Positions 46,101 to 57,923 of a DNA stretch of 64,000 bases are shown here, piece after piece. Where the stretch lies: positions 24,304,329-24,368,328 of the forward strand of contig OX387189.1 in assembly GCA_947561395.2 (NCBI GenBank). The letters run 5' to 3'. The notes beneath the pieces are model-generated. The model worked only from the letters and a program-made list of their open reading frames with translations. It was not told the origin of the DNA and ran no database searches. Within the stretch, counting starts at the first letter, position 1. Every line of letters begins with the position of its first letter. The stretch is from Buxus sempervirens. Its lineage: Eukaryota; Streptophyta; Magnoliopsida; Buxales; Buxaceae. Made by a program: the position numbers and the translations under genes.

Positions 46101-46799
46101 GCCAAGGTCTTATGGGGAAGTCAAGAGTCTTCTTGGGAGGTTAAGAGTCTTATGGGGAAGTTCAAGGATTAATGGGAAGATGAAGAGTTAATGGGAAGAT
46201 GAAGGGTTTTTGTTGGGAAGATAAAGGGTTAATGGGAAGATGAAGGGTTTTTGTTGGGAAGATAAAGGGTTAATGGGAAGATTAAGGGTTGGTGGGAGAT
46301 GACACGTGTGAAGCATGCATTGGGTCCATGTGGCATCCCATGTGGAGTCCCCATGTGCACACGTGGCATCCCATGCGAGCACTCCTTGTGCACACGTGGC
46401 ATCTCATGTAGCATCACTAAAATTCCAATAATGCCCCCAGCTTTGACTGCTCATATCTTCTTCATCCGGACTCTGATTTGAGCAAACTCAATTGCGTTGG
46501 AATCGTATCGAAGTCCTCTATCCATTGGGATTGGGCTAAACACCTGGCTCGGGGTTCGGCAAAAAGTCAACCTTCGGCTCATTCTCAAGTTTGACCGGCT
46601 CGAAGTCCCTCATCCGGACTCCGATTCCAGCAAACTTAGTTGCGTTAGAACCGTGTCGAGATTCTCTATTCACTGACATGGAGCAAGATGGTAAATTCTC
46701 ACCTGATCAAAAAGTCAAAATTTCCCCCTTAGGGTTTGACTTTCTATCCAGGGTTTGCATTCCCGGCACTTCCTGGAGCGCAAAAATGAGGTGCTTACA
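43176..46799 (-). repeat. Tat-D 3' LTR (complete, 3624 bp)
   Basis: Plus-strand ends are TGTGCGCATC and GGTGCTTACA. The first 1142 bp match 61781-62922 without indels, with about 17 differences. No coding region. It contains several A tracts and the array at 46150-46415. A minus-strand TATA-like ATTTAAAAGG near 46062-46071 is possible. Confidence 0.93.
46150..46415. repeat. GGGAAGATGAAGGGTTTTTGTT and ACACGTGGCATCCCATG arrays in Tat-D LTR
   Basis: Two full 53-bp direct repeats (about 46188-46290) are built from GGGAAGAT(G/A)AAGGGTT units. Next to them are three copies of CACGTGGCATC(C/T)CATG (46330-46410), each with a CACGTG G-box. They lie in U3 in minus sense. Confidence 0.75.
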
Positions 46800-46815
46800 G
46801 CTGCCCCTCTTTGCC
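46800..46815 (-). other. Polypurine tract of Tat-D
   Basis: On the minus strand GGCAAAGAGGGGCAGC directly precedes the LTR start TGTAAGCACC, as expected for the plus-strand primer. Confidence 0.8.
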
Positions 46816-48909
46816 GGAGTCACTTTGCGGATGAACGGCAAAGAGAAAAAAGAAACTCATTTTTGCGCCTGGCATTTTTGTCGACATGGTCGACGAGCTT
46901 AGTCCTTTGAAGTCTTTATGAAGAAAGGGAAGCGTCCAAATGATATGGAGTCGCTTCCAGGCTTCGGAGTTTCCTTATCCTTTGATTTTCGGGTTTTTGC
47001 GGGGCAACTCTTTAGCATTTAGTTTATGTTTGAAAGAGATTAGATTGGACTTGAGCTCGCCAACCTGTTTCGGCGTTGATGCCAGGCACTTGACAATATT
47101 CTTCTTTTTCTTGTTTGTTCCTTTAAAGCTTTTAGGTGTTTTCGGAATTCTTTTTTTTTTTTAAAAGCTGTTGGCCAGGAGATGATTTTAGACGCGGAAG
47201 GAGTGAGAGGAGATGGGAAAGAGAGAAGAGGAGGAGGTGCTGCTGCCGGTGAGGAGGAGCTCTCAGCGCTGTCCAGTACTTCCAAGAGGTTCTCACACCT
47301 GCTCTACTCTAATTACAAAAGTGTGAAAGCAAAAATTACAACATGGGCCATCTTGCCCGATTAGATCTTCATTTCTGCTTATTTGTCTTCATGTCTTGCT
47401 GCTTCCAGTGTGCCTTGTGGTTCTCCTTCGGAGTAGGGGCCTCCTTGTTTGGAGTGATTGCTACTGGTGATTAAGTAGGGACCCCTGCTTCGCGGTCTTC
47501 TCTCGCTCTTGACATGTGTGAAGGTTCCCTTGGGGAAAGCTGCCTTGCTGGGGATAAGTGTGGTCCCTTACGCCACCATTTTCCTTGTGAGGCCTTTTCC
47601 TTCTGCCCGGGTTCGAACTCATCATCCTGCTCGTCTGAGCTCTTGTTGAGTGTGGAGGAGCTTTGCAGTGGTTTGGCGTGAGTCCGCCTTATTTCTGTGT
47701 TGCTTTTCTCCGTGAGGCCGACCTCCTCAGACTGGGTGAGGCTTGGGAGAATTGCATCCTTGATCATCATTTCTTATTGTTGACAGGACTCCAGTGTGGT
47801 TGGTGGAGATCGCCCTCCATTCGTTTGAAGGAGCTTCATTGGGGATCTGGGAGAGAATATCCACCTTCTTATTGTTGCCGTACCTGTGAGGGTTGGCAAG
47901 AAACAATGCATTAGCTGAGGACTAGCCGGGGAATGCAAGCACATCCATTTTCTTTTTCTTTTTCTTTGCTTCAGGTCATTTTTCCCATTGCAGCTAGAGG
48001 TGGCCTCTACCAACGTTGAGAGACTCATCAACTAAGGTTAGTGGCACACTATGGTACTCAAAAACAGTTAAACAGAACAATTACAGAGAAACAAGTGTGT
48101 AAGTGTGTGTCCGTGTTTGCAATATCACAAGTAGTTTCCCAGGTCAGACAGGACTTGGAGTGCTTGGTGCTCTCAGTAGCATTGTCATCACAGGCCTCTG
48201 TGGAGTTTCCTGTTCAGGCACAATCTGCCGGTCTGGATCCTTAAGACTTGTCCATCATTCTCTACTCATAGTTTGCCATTGTTACTGCCCTTTCTGTTCC
48301 TTGTTCTGCCCAATTTGGATGTGACTAGCTTTCTATTTTTTTTTTTTTTAACTGACCGCCTTTGTACACAGTGCCCCTTTTTCGGGTTTTCACCATGTCC
48401 GGTCCTTCCAAAACTTTGAATTCCATCATTGCCAACGAATGCGGACCTAACTGTTTGCCCTGATCATTCCTTTTGGGATCCGAAAGGTCTTAGAGATAGG
48501 ACAAAATGTAGGCTTGGTCTTGGTTATGAAAGAAGGGTAAGTGGCTCAAAAGGCTTAGACTTCTAGGTTTATCAAGTGTGCTACTTTATTGATGGTGAGA
48601 CTTACATCCTGGCTTATTTGCATTTCCCCTTTTTTGGTTAGGTAAGAAATTTCCCAATTTTTTCTGTTTCCTTTTCTTCCTTTTTTTTCACTTTTTTTTT
48701 TTTGAAGTTTTTCGGGGCATGGGTGCCCCATTTCTTCTCTTTGCTATGCCAGGAATGCCCTATTTGAGGTGTAGAACACTTGTGATGGGTTGAAAGAATT
48801 TCAAGGCTCAAAATTGTCTAACTAGGGGAGAATTTGGGGTACCTGAAGGGGTTTATGGGCTAAAGGAGGGTCAAGGATGGCCTCTCTTCATTTCCAAATT
48901 GGAACGATC
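46816..48909. other. Tat-D untranslated region between pol and 3' LTR
   Basis: About 2.1 kb with no supported gene. It contains T tracts (47148-47162, 48338-48351 and 48690-48703) and a G/A-rich stretch at 47195-47265. Frames of 60-100 codons here look random. This is the usual position of the 3' UTR in Tat elements, and no PMD cargo is present, unlike Tat-A. Confidence 0.6.
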
Positions 48910-49980
48910 TCAGGCATAGTACAGTTTGACTGCGTCTGCATTTATCGGCTTAGGAAAAACTGCCCCGTCCATCTCTTGTAGGATGAGTGCTCCTCTAGAC
49001 AAGACTTTGTGGACTACGAACGGCCCTTCGTAGTTTGGCTTGAATTTCCCTCGGTTGTCCTCTTGATGGGGAAGGATCCGTTTCAACACCAGATCTCCTA
49101 CTTTGAACTGTCGTGGCTTTACCTTCTTGTTATAGGCTCGCGCTACTCTTTGCTGGTAGAGTTGGCCATGACACAAAGCCTTGATCCTTTTCTCATCCAA
49201 TAACTGCAACTGGTCAAATCAAGACTCTTCCCACTCGACATCACTGATCTCGGCTTCCTTTAGAATTCTGAGTGACGGGATTTGTATTTCCACGGGGAGG
49301 ACTGCTTCCATTCCATATACCAAGGAGAACGGGGTTGCCCCGGTCGATGTCCTGATCGACGTCCGATAGGCGTGTAGTGCATAAGGTAACTTCTCGTGCT
49401 AGTCTCTGTAGATGACCACCATTTTCTCGAGGATCTTCTTCAGATTCTTGTTGGTAGCCTCTACTGCCCCGTTCATCTTGGGTCGGTATGCTGTGGAGTT
49501 CAGATGTCTAATCTTCAAATCTGCACACATCTTTTCCATGTCCTTGTTGTTCAAATTCTTTGCATTGTCTGTGATGATCGCCTCAGGCATGCCATAGCGA
49601 CAGACTATGTTGTTTTTGATAAACTTGAGCACATGGGTTCCCTTCACATCTACAAAGGACATGGCTTCTACCCACTTGGTAAAGTAGTCGATTGCCACTA
49701 AGATGAACCGGTGCCCATTTGAAGCCTTCGGATGGACCTGGCCTATCATATCAATCCCCCAGATGGCGAACGGCCAAGGCGACGCCATGGAATACAGTGT
49801 GTTCGGTGGTGCATGGATATTGTCGGCATAGATTTGGCATAGTTGGCACTTTCTGACATGAGCGTAGCAGTCTGCCTCCATGGTCATCCAGTAGTAACCC
49901 ATCCTTAGGATCTTCCTGGCTAGCATATGCCCGTTCATGTGTGCCCTGCACAACCCGCCATGAACTTCCTCAATTAGCTT
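48910..49980 (-). pseudogene. Tat-D integrase
   Basis: The zinc-binding part has EEVHGGLCRAHMNGH and CQLC. The core has WGIDM (D), IITDNAKN (D) and GAVEATNK (E), so the triad is present. The C-terminal part follows, with VKPRQFKVGDLVLKRILP and GPFVVHKVLSRGALILQEMDG, ending at 48910. In-frame stops are a TAG at 49399 and a TGA at 49219. Same frame as RT. Confidence 0.88.
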
Positions 49981-50239
49981 CTGAGCCTCGTCTTCTTTGA
50001 CACATAGCAGTAGCGAATCATTGTATGATTTTTTGTACACTCTACCTCCACTGTAGAAAAATTGCCCTGCCAACCTCTGAATGGTTCGCTTCTCTGCAGT
50101 TGTGGCACTTTCTGGCAAGGTCCTTTCCCTTAGATATCTCTCAATGTCCGCATACCAAGGTTCTCCTTCGGGAGCGAGTTTCTCAATGCTAAAACAATAG
50201 ACGGGATAACGCCGAATCTCTATCCCCAAGGGTTGCACC

Positions 50240-50706
50240 CAGGTGTTATCAGTGATGGTGGCCATTGACGCCAATGTTGCTAGCGCATCTGCGAACCGAT
50301 TCCCGTCACGTGGCTTGTAGTCAAAGGTCACACTTTCAAATTGCTCTTCTAATTCCTTGACCAACTCTTGGTATGGTACCAACTTTGCATCTCGGGTTCT
50401 CCACTCCCCCATAACTTGATAAATGATGAGACATGAGTCACCGAACACCTTCAGCTCTTGTATGCGCATTTCAATTGCTGCCCGCAGACCTAACACACAT
50501 GCTTCATACTCAGCCATATTGCTAGTGCAATTGAACATAAGTTTTGATGCTATTGGGTGGTGGACACCATCTGGGGAGATTAGTACTGCTCCAATTCCTT
50601 TTCCATTTACATTGACTGCCCCATCAAAGAACATCTGCCATTTGGTTTCTTCTGTATCCTTTGCAGATTCTGTGCACATCACATCTTCGTCCGGGAAGTG
50701 AGTCAA
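50240..50706 (-). pseudogene. Tat-D second (archaeal-type) RNase H domain
   Basis: MFFDGAVNVNGKGIG, EYEACVLGLRAA, VFGDSCLIIYQV and RDGNRFADALATLAS give the four acidic positions. It follows the Gypsy RNase H after a TAA at 50713, in the same frame. Confidence 0.85.
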
Positions 50707-50712
50707 GAGTGG

Positions 50713-52419
50713 TTAGTAATCAAGTAGGGGATGCTCTGCCAAGTGATCCGCCACTGCTTGCCCCTTTATCGCCTTTCTAGTTGTGTAGACGATATCATAT
50801 TCTGATAAAAGCACTTGCCATCTGGCGACCCTACCCGTGGAGATTGGCTTTTCAAAAATATACTTCAACGGATCAAGATTTGAGATTAACAGGACCGTGT
50901 GACTGAGTAGATAGTGCCGAAGCTTCTGAGCTGCCCAGACCAGGGCGCAACACGTCCTTTCAAGTATCGTGTATCTGACCTCAAAGTTGGTAAACTTCTT
51001 ACTCAGGTAGTAGATAGCTTGTTCTTTTCTTCCGTTCTCATCGTGTTGCCCTAGTACACAGCCTACAGCCGTCTCCGAGACTGTCAGATACATGATCAAG
51101 GGTCGTCCCGGAACCGGTGGTACCAACGTCGGTGGACTCATCAAATAAGCCTTAATCTTGTCAAACGCTGCTTGGCAGTCTTCATTCCAAACCACAGGGT
51201 TATCCTTTTTCAGTAGCTTGAATATAGGTTCACACACGGGAGTCATCTGTGCGATGAATCTACTGATGTATTGCAGTCTACCCAGGAACCCTCTCACTTC
51301 CTTTTCTGTCGATGGCGGTGGCATTTCCAGAATCGCCTTGGCCTTGGCAGGATCAACCTCAATTCCTCGCTTGCCTACTATGAATCGGAGCAGTTTGCCT
51401 GAAGTGACTCCAAACACACACTTGTTTGGGTTGAGTCGGAGCCTGTGTTCCTTCAGTCTGTCAAACACTTTTCCGAGATTTACCAAGTGGTCCTCTTCCT
51501 CCTTTGACTTTGCTATCATGTCGTCCACATACACTTCCATCTCTTTGTGCATCATGTCGTGGAACAACAAGGTCATTGCACGCTGGTATGTAGCATCCGC
51601 ATTCTTCAGTCCAAATGGCATCACACGGTAGCAGTAGGTGCCCCAGTGCGTGATGAAAGATGTTTTCTCCATATCCTCAGGTGCCATCCTTATCTGGTTG
51701 TAACCAGAAAAGCCGTCCATGAAAGAGAACATCGAATGCGTGGCTGTATTATCGACCAGTACGTCTATGTGTGGCAACGGGAAGTCATCCTTTGGGCTTG
51801 CTCTATTCAAATCTCGGTAGTCCACACACATACTAACCTTTCCGTCTTTCTTGGGAACTGGGACAATGTTGGCCAGCCACTCAGGGTAGTGAGTCACTTG
51901 TAAAAAACCGGCATCCAATTGCTTGGTAACCTCTTCCTTAATCTTCAGGGCCCATTCAGGTTTCGTGCGCCTAAGCTTCTGCTTCACAGGGATTGCCTCA
52001 GACTTTGTCGGTAACCGGTGCACAACCAAGTCCGTGTCTAACCCGGGCATATCTTCGTATGACCATGCAAACACATCAGAATAAGATTTCAGAAAATCAA
52101 TCATCTGTTTTCTCAATAATTGTGACAGTTTTTTACCAATTTGGAGTATCCTTGGTTGTGCCATGTCACCTATGTCAATTGGCTTTGTTTCCTCGATATT
52201 TGCCTGGAGACCCTTTTCATGTCTTTCCAATGCAAATTGGATTTCCAGCGGGGTCTCCCACGATTCATCGTCGTCCTCATGCTCGAAAGGCTCACAGGGG
52301 ACAATGTTTGAATCTCCTTGCTGCGATGGGCTGGTGTCGCGATCTGACTTGTCGAGTCCTTGCTCGCTTTCAGGATTGGACACCAGCTCATGCTCTTCAT
52401 TTATTGTTGCCATTTGCAT
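50713..52419 (-). pseudogene. Tat-D reverse transcriptase and RNase H
   Basis: A 568-residue open frame. RT motifs: EDMPGLDTDLVVHRLP (about 122-137), AGFLQVTHYPEWLANIVPV, CVDYRDLNRASPKDDFPLP, FMDGFSGYNQI, MPFGLKNADATYQRAM and the catalytic YVDD at residues 297-300 (51520-51531). The Gypsy RNase H follows (YLTVSETAVGCVLGQHD, QAIYYLSKKF, CCALVWAAQKLRHYLL). All visible catalytic motifs are intact. Its N-terminal end overlaps the upstream linker frame by 19 bases, so a frame step or splice joins them. Confidence 0.92.
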
Positions 52420-53615
52420 TGGCTTTTCAATTTTTTTTGTTCTTTTTGTTCCATTATGGCAATCCTATTATCTATCCCGTGCCCCAGCTCTTCCGGGTGT
52501 GCGTCGGGATTGACACTAAGGTTGCGATGCTTAAGTTGATTATTTTTGTTATTTTCATTTTTTGACAGATGCAAATAGTAGAAAGAGTTCAGATATTCAT
52601 TAAAAAGTTCAGCAGTAGCTACAACAGAAATTTCAGAGGTGACAGAAACCCCCTTGAAAGTGTTAGCCCTGCTAGTTGCGAAAGGTTTGGCGCTCCAATT
52701 CTTCAGTGGTGCCAGGTCTTCCTTGTTGATGACAGCTGCCTTCTTCAGTTCCTCAGTCAGCACCATATTGGTGCTCTCATCAGATGAAATGTAGATCGGA
52801 TCAATGGCCGCGCCTCCGATTGGCTTGTTCTGGCTCCTTTCAGACTGGGGAGCACTGTCTGATGATACCCTCACCCATGACCCACTGAGGGAGATTGCCG
52901 TTGGTATCTCATCTTCAGGCAGCACACAGGCGATGGTGACTTCGTCGGCTGGGTCAACTCTGGGCGGCACAAATGCTATAGGTATTCCGGTTGGTGTCCC
53001 CGGAGTAGTAGAAGAGTGAGCCGGTGGTGCCCATTTTCCATAAGCTGCGTGGTACACTTCTTCGGGCACTGGCCCTAGCACCTTAGGCATGTTGCGGAAC
53101 ATCCAGTTCAGGCCGTCACGAGTCCCTGGGTGTGGGACATAAGGAGGTGGAGGAGGCGACCTTGGCCTGCGGATTGGGGTCCCTGAGCTGTCTTGCCCTT
53201 CCATCATGCAAATATACATGGCAGGGCCTTCTTCCTCTCTGGATTCTTTGACGGGAGCAGGTGGCGGTGCTTCAACTGCAATTGTAGGTGAGACTGGTAT
53301 TCCCTCAAGGATGAACGGCTCTTCTGGTGGAGGGAAGGCCAAGGTAACTTCATCAACAGATTCTAGAGCGACCAACGCTGGAAGATTACCTGGCGACCCT
53401 TCCAGTGCCAGCGGGTCCACCTCCACTGCATTTCCGATCATTTCTAGGGTTGGCGGCTCTTCCCAAAGCATCTGTGCTAGTCCTTCCAAATAGTCTTCTT
53501 CCGTATCTGGGGTGTCCTCAAACTCGTCACCCCATCCCTGTGGAATGATGTTCTTGAGGGACTGAGCCGCTTCACGCTCCATATTGGTGAAGTGATGATA
53601 CAGCTCACCATGCAC
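52401..53615 (-). pseudogene. Tat-D protease-RT linker
   Basis: A 404-residue frame, acidic and Pro/Ser-rich, without a known enzyme motif. Just upstream in the same sense (53620-53840), GLGKYKQGI and VGFGLGFKP resemble the G-patch-like segment that several Tat elements carry between protease and RT. A TGA near 53690 interrupts the join. Confidence 0.6.
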
Positions 53616-53861
53616 ACAGATCGGCCAATGCGGATCCCTACCTTCAGCTCTGGCTCTTTTCCTTTCTGTGAGGTTCCTGAAAAGTCATGCATAGTCCTCT
53701 GGCTGCGGCTTGAATCCGAGTCCAAATCCCACAGTCTGCTCATAGGGTTGGACAGCGGTTGTGATGCCCTGTTTGTACTTGCCAAGTCCTTCACCGGCCC
53801 AGAGACCCCAGTCTGCACACTCTACTGCCCCAAACATGGTCACTCTTTTCTTCCTTGGGAG

Positions 53862-54430
53862 TCACTGCCCCCTTTCAGATGCCGGGATTTGGTTTACTTG
53901 CACCATTTCCACAGCTTGGAAACTGAGTGCGTTGGGTAATTCATAGTCGACATAGGGCACTCCGACCCTTTCAAATTCACGGTGATCTTCAGCATACACC
54001 GTTATCAGTTTGCTGCCTGAGATGAAACGCACCATCCTGTGCAAGGAGGAAGGCATAGCCCCTGCCTGATGTAACTAGGGCCTCCCAATCAATAGGTTGA
54101 AGGACGAGTTGATATCCATTAGTTCAATGTCCATGGTGAAGGGCCTATCCACTATCACAACCGCCAAAGTGATCTCCCCCAGTGACTCTCTCCTAGCATT
54201 GTCAAAGCCCCTGACGTTATGACCACTTGGCTTGATTATTGACAGATTCAACTGCAGACTATGGAAGGTTCTCATCTGGCATATGTTCAAAGCTGCCCGT
54301 TGTCGATCATGGCACGCTTTACGATGAGATCGACACATTTCACCGTTATGTAGAGCGGTTCTGTGTGATTACACCCTTCAGGTGGTAGATCTACGGCAGA
54401 GAAGGAAATAGCCTGGGGTGCCATAATCAC
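53862..54430 (-). pseudogene. Tat-D protease region
   Basis: Aspartic protease pieces: LYITVKCVDLIVKRAMIDNG (about 54290-54373) holds the active-site Asp and then the frame changes. The next frame has AALNICQM, EITLAVVIVDRPFTMDIELMD and FNLLIGRP, then a TAG at 54075 and the conserved end (MPSSLHRMVRFISGSKLITV). One indel and one stop break it. Confidence 0.75.
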
Positions 54431-55546
54431 TGACACAACTGCCCCTAACTGCTCAGGGTCGATGCTCTCCGGGACATGTGCGTCACCCAGAACCCTCATC
54501 AGCACTGCCCGGTGCTTTTCTGAGTCAATCAGAAGCCGCATGATGGAAATTTGGGCCGGCACCTTGTTCAAGTGCTGGAGCAGATCGTACTCTGGAGCGT
54601 AGAAGCTGTGGTGCAAATCCGTGATCTCTTCGTCCGTGGCTTTCCCTTTTTTCTTGAGGGTCTGTGGCAGTTCTGTAGCCACTTCCTTCCCTTTTTCTTT
54701 TCTCTTTTCTTCCTCGGTTGCTCCTCCCTCTGGTGCAGGTGGGGGGTCTGTGTTTACATATCGACCGGATCGGGTGATTCGGTCAATTTCTGCTTCAAGG
54801 GTGGTGGTAGTGGAAGTGGGGTAATGTGGGGGCACAGAATTGTATGAAGGTGGTTCCAATTTGATTTGTGAGAGGTTGAGGGTGAGTGGTTCAAATGAAA
54901 GTGAGAATGGGTCCTGTGGAGGTGAATCCATGATGTCGTGGATGCTGAGGGTGGACGGATTGGTGAGGGGGGTTGGGTAAAAGAAGTCTTGGTCTTCAGG
55001 TGGGTGGAAGTGCACCAGAGGGAAGCTGGTATGGGAGTCATCGCCCTCCTCTTCAACGTAGTTCACTGTCTTACTCGCCCTTGCTGACGTTTCTTCTGAG
55101 TCTGCGTCGTCGGATTCATCTGAGCTCTCATATAGTTCAGGCGGGTTTGCGAGTTCAGGAATAGCTGGCGGCTCATCCTCTCCTGCACCGTGAGGGTGAT
55201 TGAGCCAATCCCGTATGTCATATGGGAAGGGGGCGGTAGGACTGGACTCAAGTGATGATGAGTCAGAAGAGTATTCCCAGTATAGGTCTGGCTCCGATGT
55301 CGCGAACATACATTCTAGCGGCCATGCGGTTGACAACTGGGGGAGGTACCTTTGAACTATCCACTGATTCTTCCGAGATCTGAGGTCCATCTTGGACCTA
55401 GAGTCCATTGGAACTGCCTGCTCCTTCTCTGCGTGGAGGGGACGGAGAGTCGCTAATCCACCCACACTGCATTGGTTTCCACGGGCCGATGACTTCTTCA
55501 CTGCTCTGGGGTTCATCTTCGATGGCATGGACATAGCTGTCTGCAT
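54431..55546 (-). pseudogene. Tat-D gag-pro linker
   Basis: A long open frame (to 54287) rich in Asp, Glu, Ser and Pro, with ITRSGRYV near the middle, a motif common in this linker of Tat elements. It overlaps the end of the gag frame (55398-55546); a frameshift near 55450 joins them. Confidence 0.65.
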
Positions 55547-57190
55547 TTTCCTTAGGCAACAGGGGGTGCACCTTTACGGTCTTTCCTGGCTGCCCAATCA
55601 GCACTGAAGGGTCAAATTGCCCGGTGCCTTGGTCACTACTCACTTGATTTATCGTCTTGCTAGTAGAGGCCTTTGTGTGATCAGGGAGAGGATTGGTGGT
55701 CACTCCGGCTGCTGGAGTTTGAGCTGGTGGAGCCGAGGGGTCAACCGTGATGCGTTTGCCATCAATCAAATCTTGGATATCGTGCCTTAGGTCCCAGCAC
55801 CGATTAGTGTGATGCCCTGGGGCACCGGAGTGGTACTCGCACCGCTCGGCTGCATTGTAGCTCCTAGCATTGACCAACCTGGGGTTCAGGGGCTTGACTT
55901 GCACGTACCCCTTCTTCAACAAAGTAGGCAGCAACTCTGCTAGTGCATACGGGAGTGGAGTGAAGACCCGCTTCATCCTAGCTTCCATTTCTTCTCTCGT
56001 CCTTCTTACCCCTTGGTAGGCAGCCTGCCCTGTTCCTTGGGCTGCCATTGCCTCTGGTCTTTGGGAGAAATGGTGGGGCTGTGCCGGGTATACATAGTTC
56101 ACAGCTTGCTGCTCTTGCCTTCTGGGCTCCTGCCCCTGATTCCTGCTAGTTTGCCCAGTCACAGGCCTTCTTGGTGGGGCACTCTGCCCGCTGCCGTCAA
56201 TCTTTCCGGCTCTTACTGCATCCTCTATTCGATCTGCCGTCAGGATCAGGTCATTGAAATTCGACGTGCTCTGCCCCAGTAGCAGAGAGAAGAAGGGCTG
56301 ACCCAATGACGCAATGAACAACGACTTCATTTCTTGCTCTAGCAATGGTGGCTACACAAATGCTGCCAGCTCCTTCCAGCGCTTGGCATATTCTCTTACT
56401 GATTCCTGGCTCTTCTTAGCCAGCCTCTACAATTCTGCCCTAGTCTGCACAATTTGACTGTTCAGGCGGTACTGTTGGATGAAAACAGCTGCCAGATCAT
56501 TCCATGTCTTGATCTTACCCTTATCCAAACTCAGGAACCAGGAGTAAGTGGCCCCAGTTAATGACTTCTGGAAGAACTGCACCATGATCCGTTCTTCCTT
56601 AGCGTACTGACACATGTCGCCTGAGTACGACCTCAAGTGGTTTAGTGCGCACCCGGTGCCATCGAACTGGTGTAGCTCAGGGCACTTGAACTTGGCCGGG
56701 AGTTGGATGTCTGAAAAGAAGCAGAGGCTTTCCAGGGTAGCCTCACTCTGCACTGTGCTTGGTTGGAGCTGTTTGAGCTGTTCCTTCAAGGTGGCCATCT
56801 CTGCCCTGTTCTCTTCTCTCACTGTTGTCAGCTTCTCCTCAAATTGTATCTCCTGGGTCCTGTACCAATCCTCATCGCCTTGCCCCAGTTGGACAGGCAG
56901 AAACTGATCTGGTTGGGGAACATGGAATGGCACCGCCGGTGGTGGTGGTGGTGCTAGGGGAGGGGGGTTCGCTGGACGCGACGGTGGTGCTACTTCTGCT
57001 TGTGGCGGTTGCTGGGCAACTGGTGCCACGGTGGGGCCTGTCTTAATTCTCTCAGCTCAGCCATTAGTTCCTGAATGATGGAACTCATGCCGTCAATTCT
57101 CTGTTGCATCTCATTGACTACTTGTGCGTGACTAGGTTCTGCCGGATGCTGCCCTGTCGGCGTCTGCTCTCCTTGTCGGTTCATTTCGAG
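55547..57190 (-). pseudogene. Tat-D gag
   Basis: The likely start is near 57190 (MNRQGEQTPTGQ). A frameshift near 57035 leads into a Pro-rich stretch and the gag core (FDGTGCALNHLRSYSGDMCQ, GATYSWFLSLDKGKIKTWND, FIQQYRLNSQIVQTRAEL). TAG codons at 56427 and about 56352 interrupt it, with the frame kept on both sides. The zinc-knuckle region is CEYHSGAPGHHTNRCWDLRH near 55800-55850. The order matches Tat gag proteins. Confidence 0.85.
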
Positions 57191-57262
57191 CCTTCTCTTC
57201 AATCTTAGCAGGTACAGACTTCTGAAAGCAATTTTGGGTACCTGGTAGCAATTCGCAGGCAT

Positions 57263-57353
57263 TAGTGCAATTTACATGAATCATTCATTGCAATTTATTT
57301 GACATAACTTGTTTATTTGATTTATGCTGATTTCCTGATTGGATTTGAGTTCA
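57263..57353. other. Short spacer upstream of Tat-D gag
   Basis: AT-rich, non-coding sequence between the first tandem array and the gag start. Confidence 0.5.
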
Positions 57354-57795
57354 CTGATCTATTTTAGCTACCCAAAGGCAACAAGGTAAGAGAACCTGAA
57401 CCTTGATTAAACTGATCTATTTTAGGTACCTGCAAGTACTCGGGGAAGAGAACCCTAAGTGACTTCTAAAGACTGATCTATTTTGGCTATTCTAAGACAA
57501 CCGGGGAAGAGAACCCCAAATAACCGAATCTGTTTTAGCTACCCATAGGCAGCAGGGGAAGAGAACCTAATTTCTTTCAACTGATCTATTCTAGGTAACC
57601 CGTAGGTGCCTGGGAAAGAGAACCCTAGTTTCACGAATACTGGTCTATTTTAGCTGTATGAGAGCAGCTGGGAAAAGGAACCCTGTGAACCTGGTCTATT
57701 TTAGATACCCGCAGGTACCTGGGGAAGAGAACCCAGTTTAACTGGTCTATTTTAGTCGCTTAAGCACGCCAAGGGAAGGGAACCTTTTAGTACAG
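57354..57795. repeat. Tandem array, eight units of 51-61 bp
   Basis: Units begin near 57354, 57412, 57473, 57524, 57581, 57640, 57691 and 57742. Each has CTG(A/G)TCTATTTTAG, a short variable palindromic centre (for example GGTACCTGCAAGTACTC) and GGGGAAGAGAACCC. It lies between the extra ORF and gag of Tat-D. Confidence 0.9.
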
Positions 57796-57923
57796 GGGTT
57801 TTTATTGAGCTTAGAATCACAAGGTTGGACCAATCAGGGTCTCAGAAAGAGGGGCTGAAGAACAGCACTCAGGATTGCCTTGACCAAATCCTGACTCAAT
57901 CGTCGGTGGTCTCAGCGACACGA

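Noticed and set aside
47182-47364. 60-codon plus-strand frame after the Tat-D polypurine tract
   Set aside because: A Gly/Ala/Glu-rich frame from a purine-rich stretch, without a domain or a convincing start context.
49181-52513. Plus-strand frames opposite the Tat-D pol (for example 51158-51631 and 51993-52565)
   Set aside because: They are shadows of the well-supported minus-strand RT and integrase frames and lack any motif.
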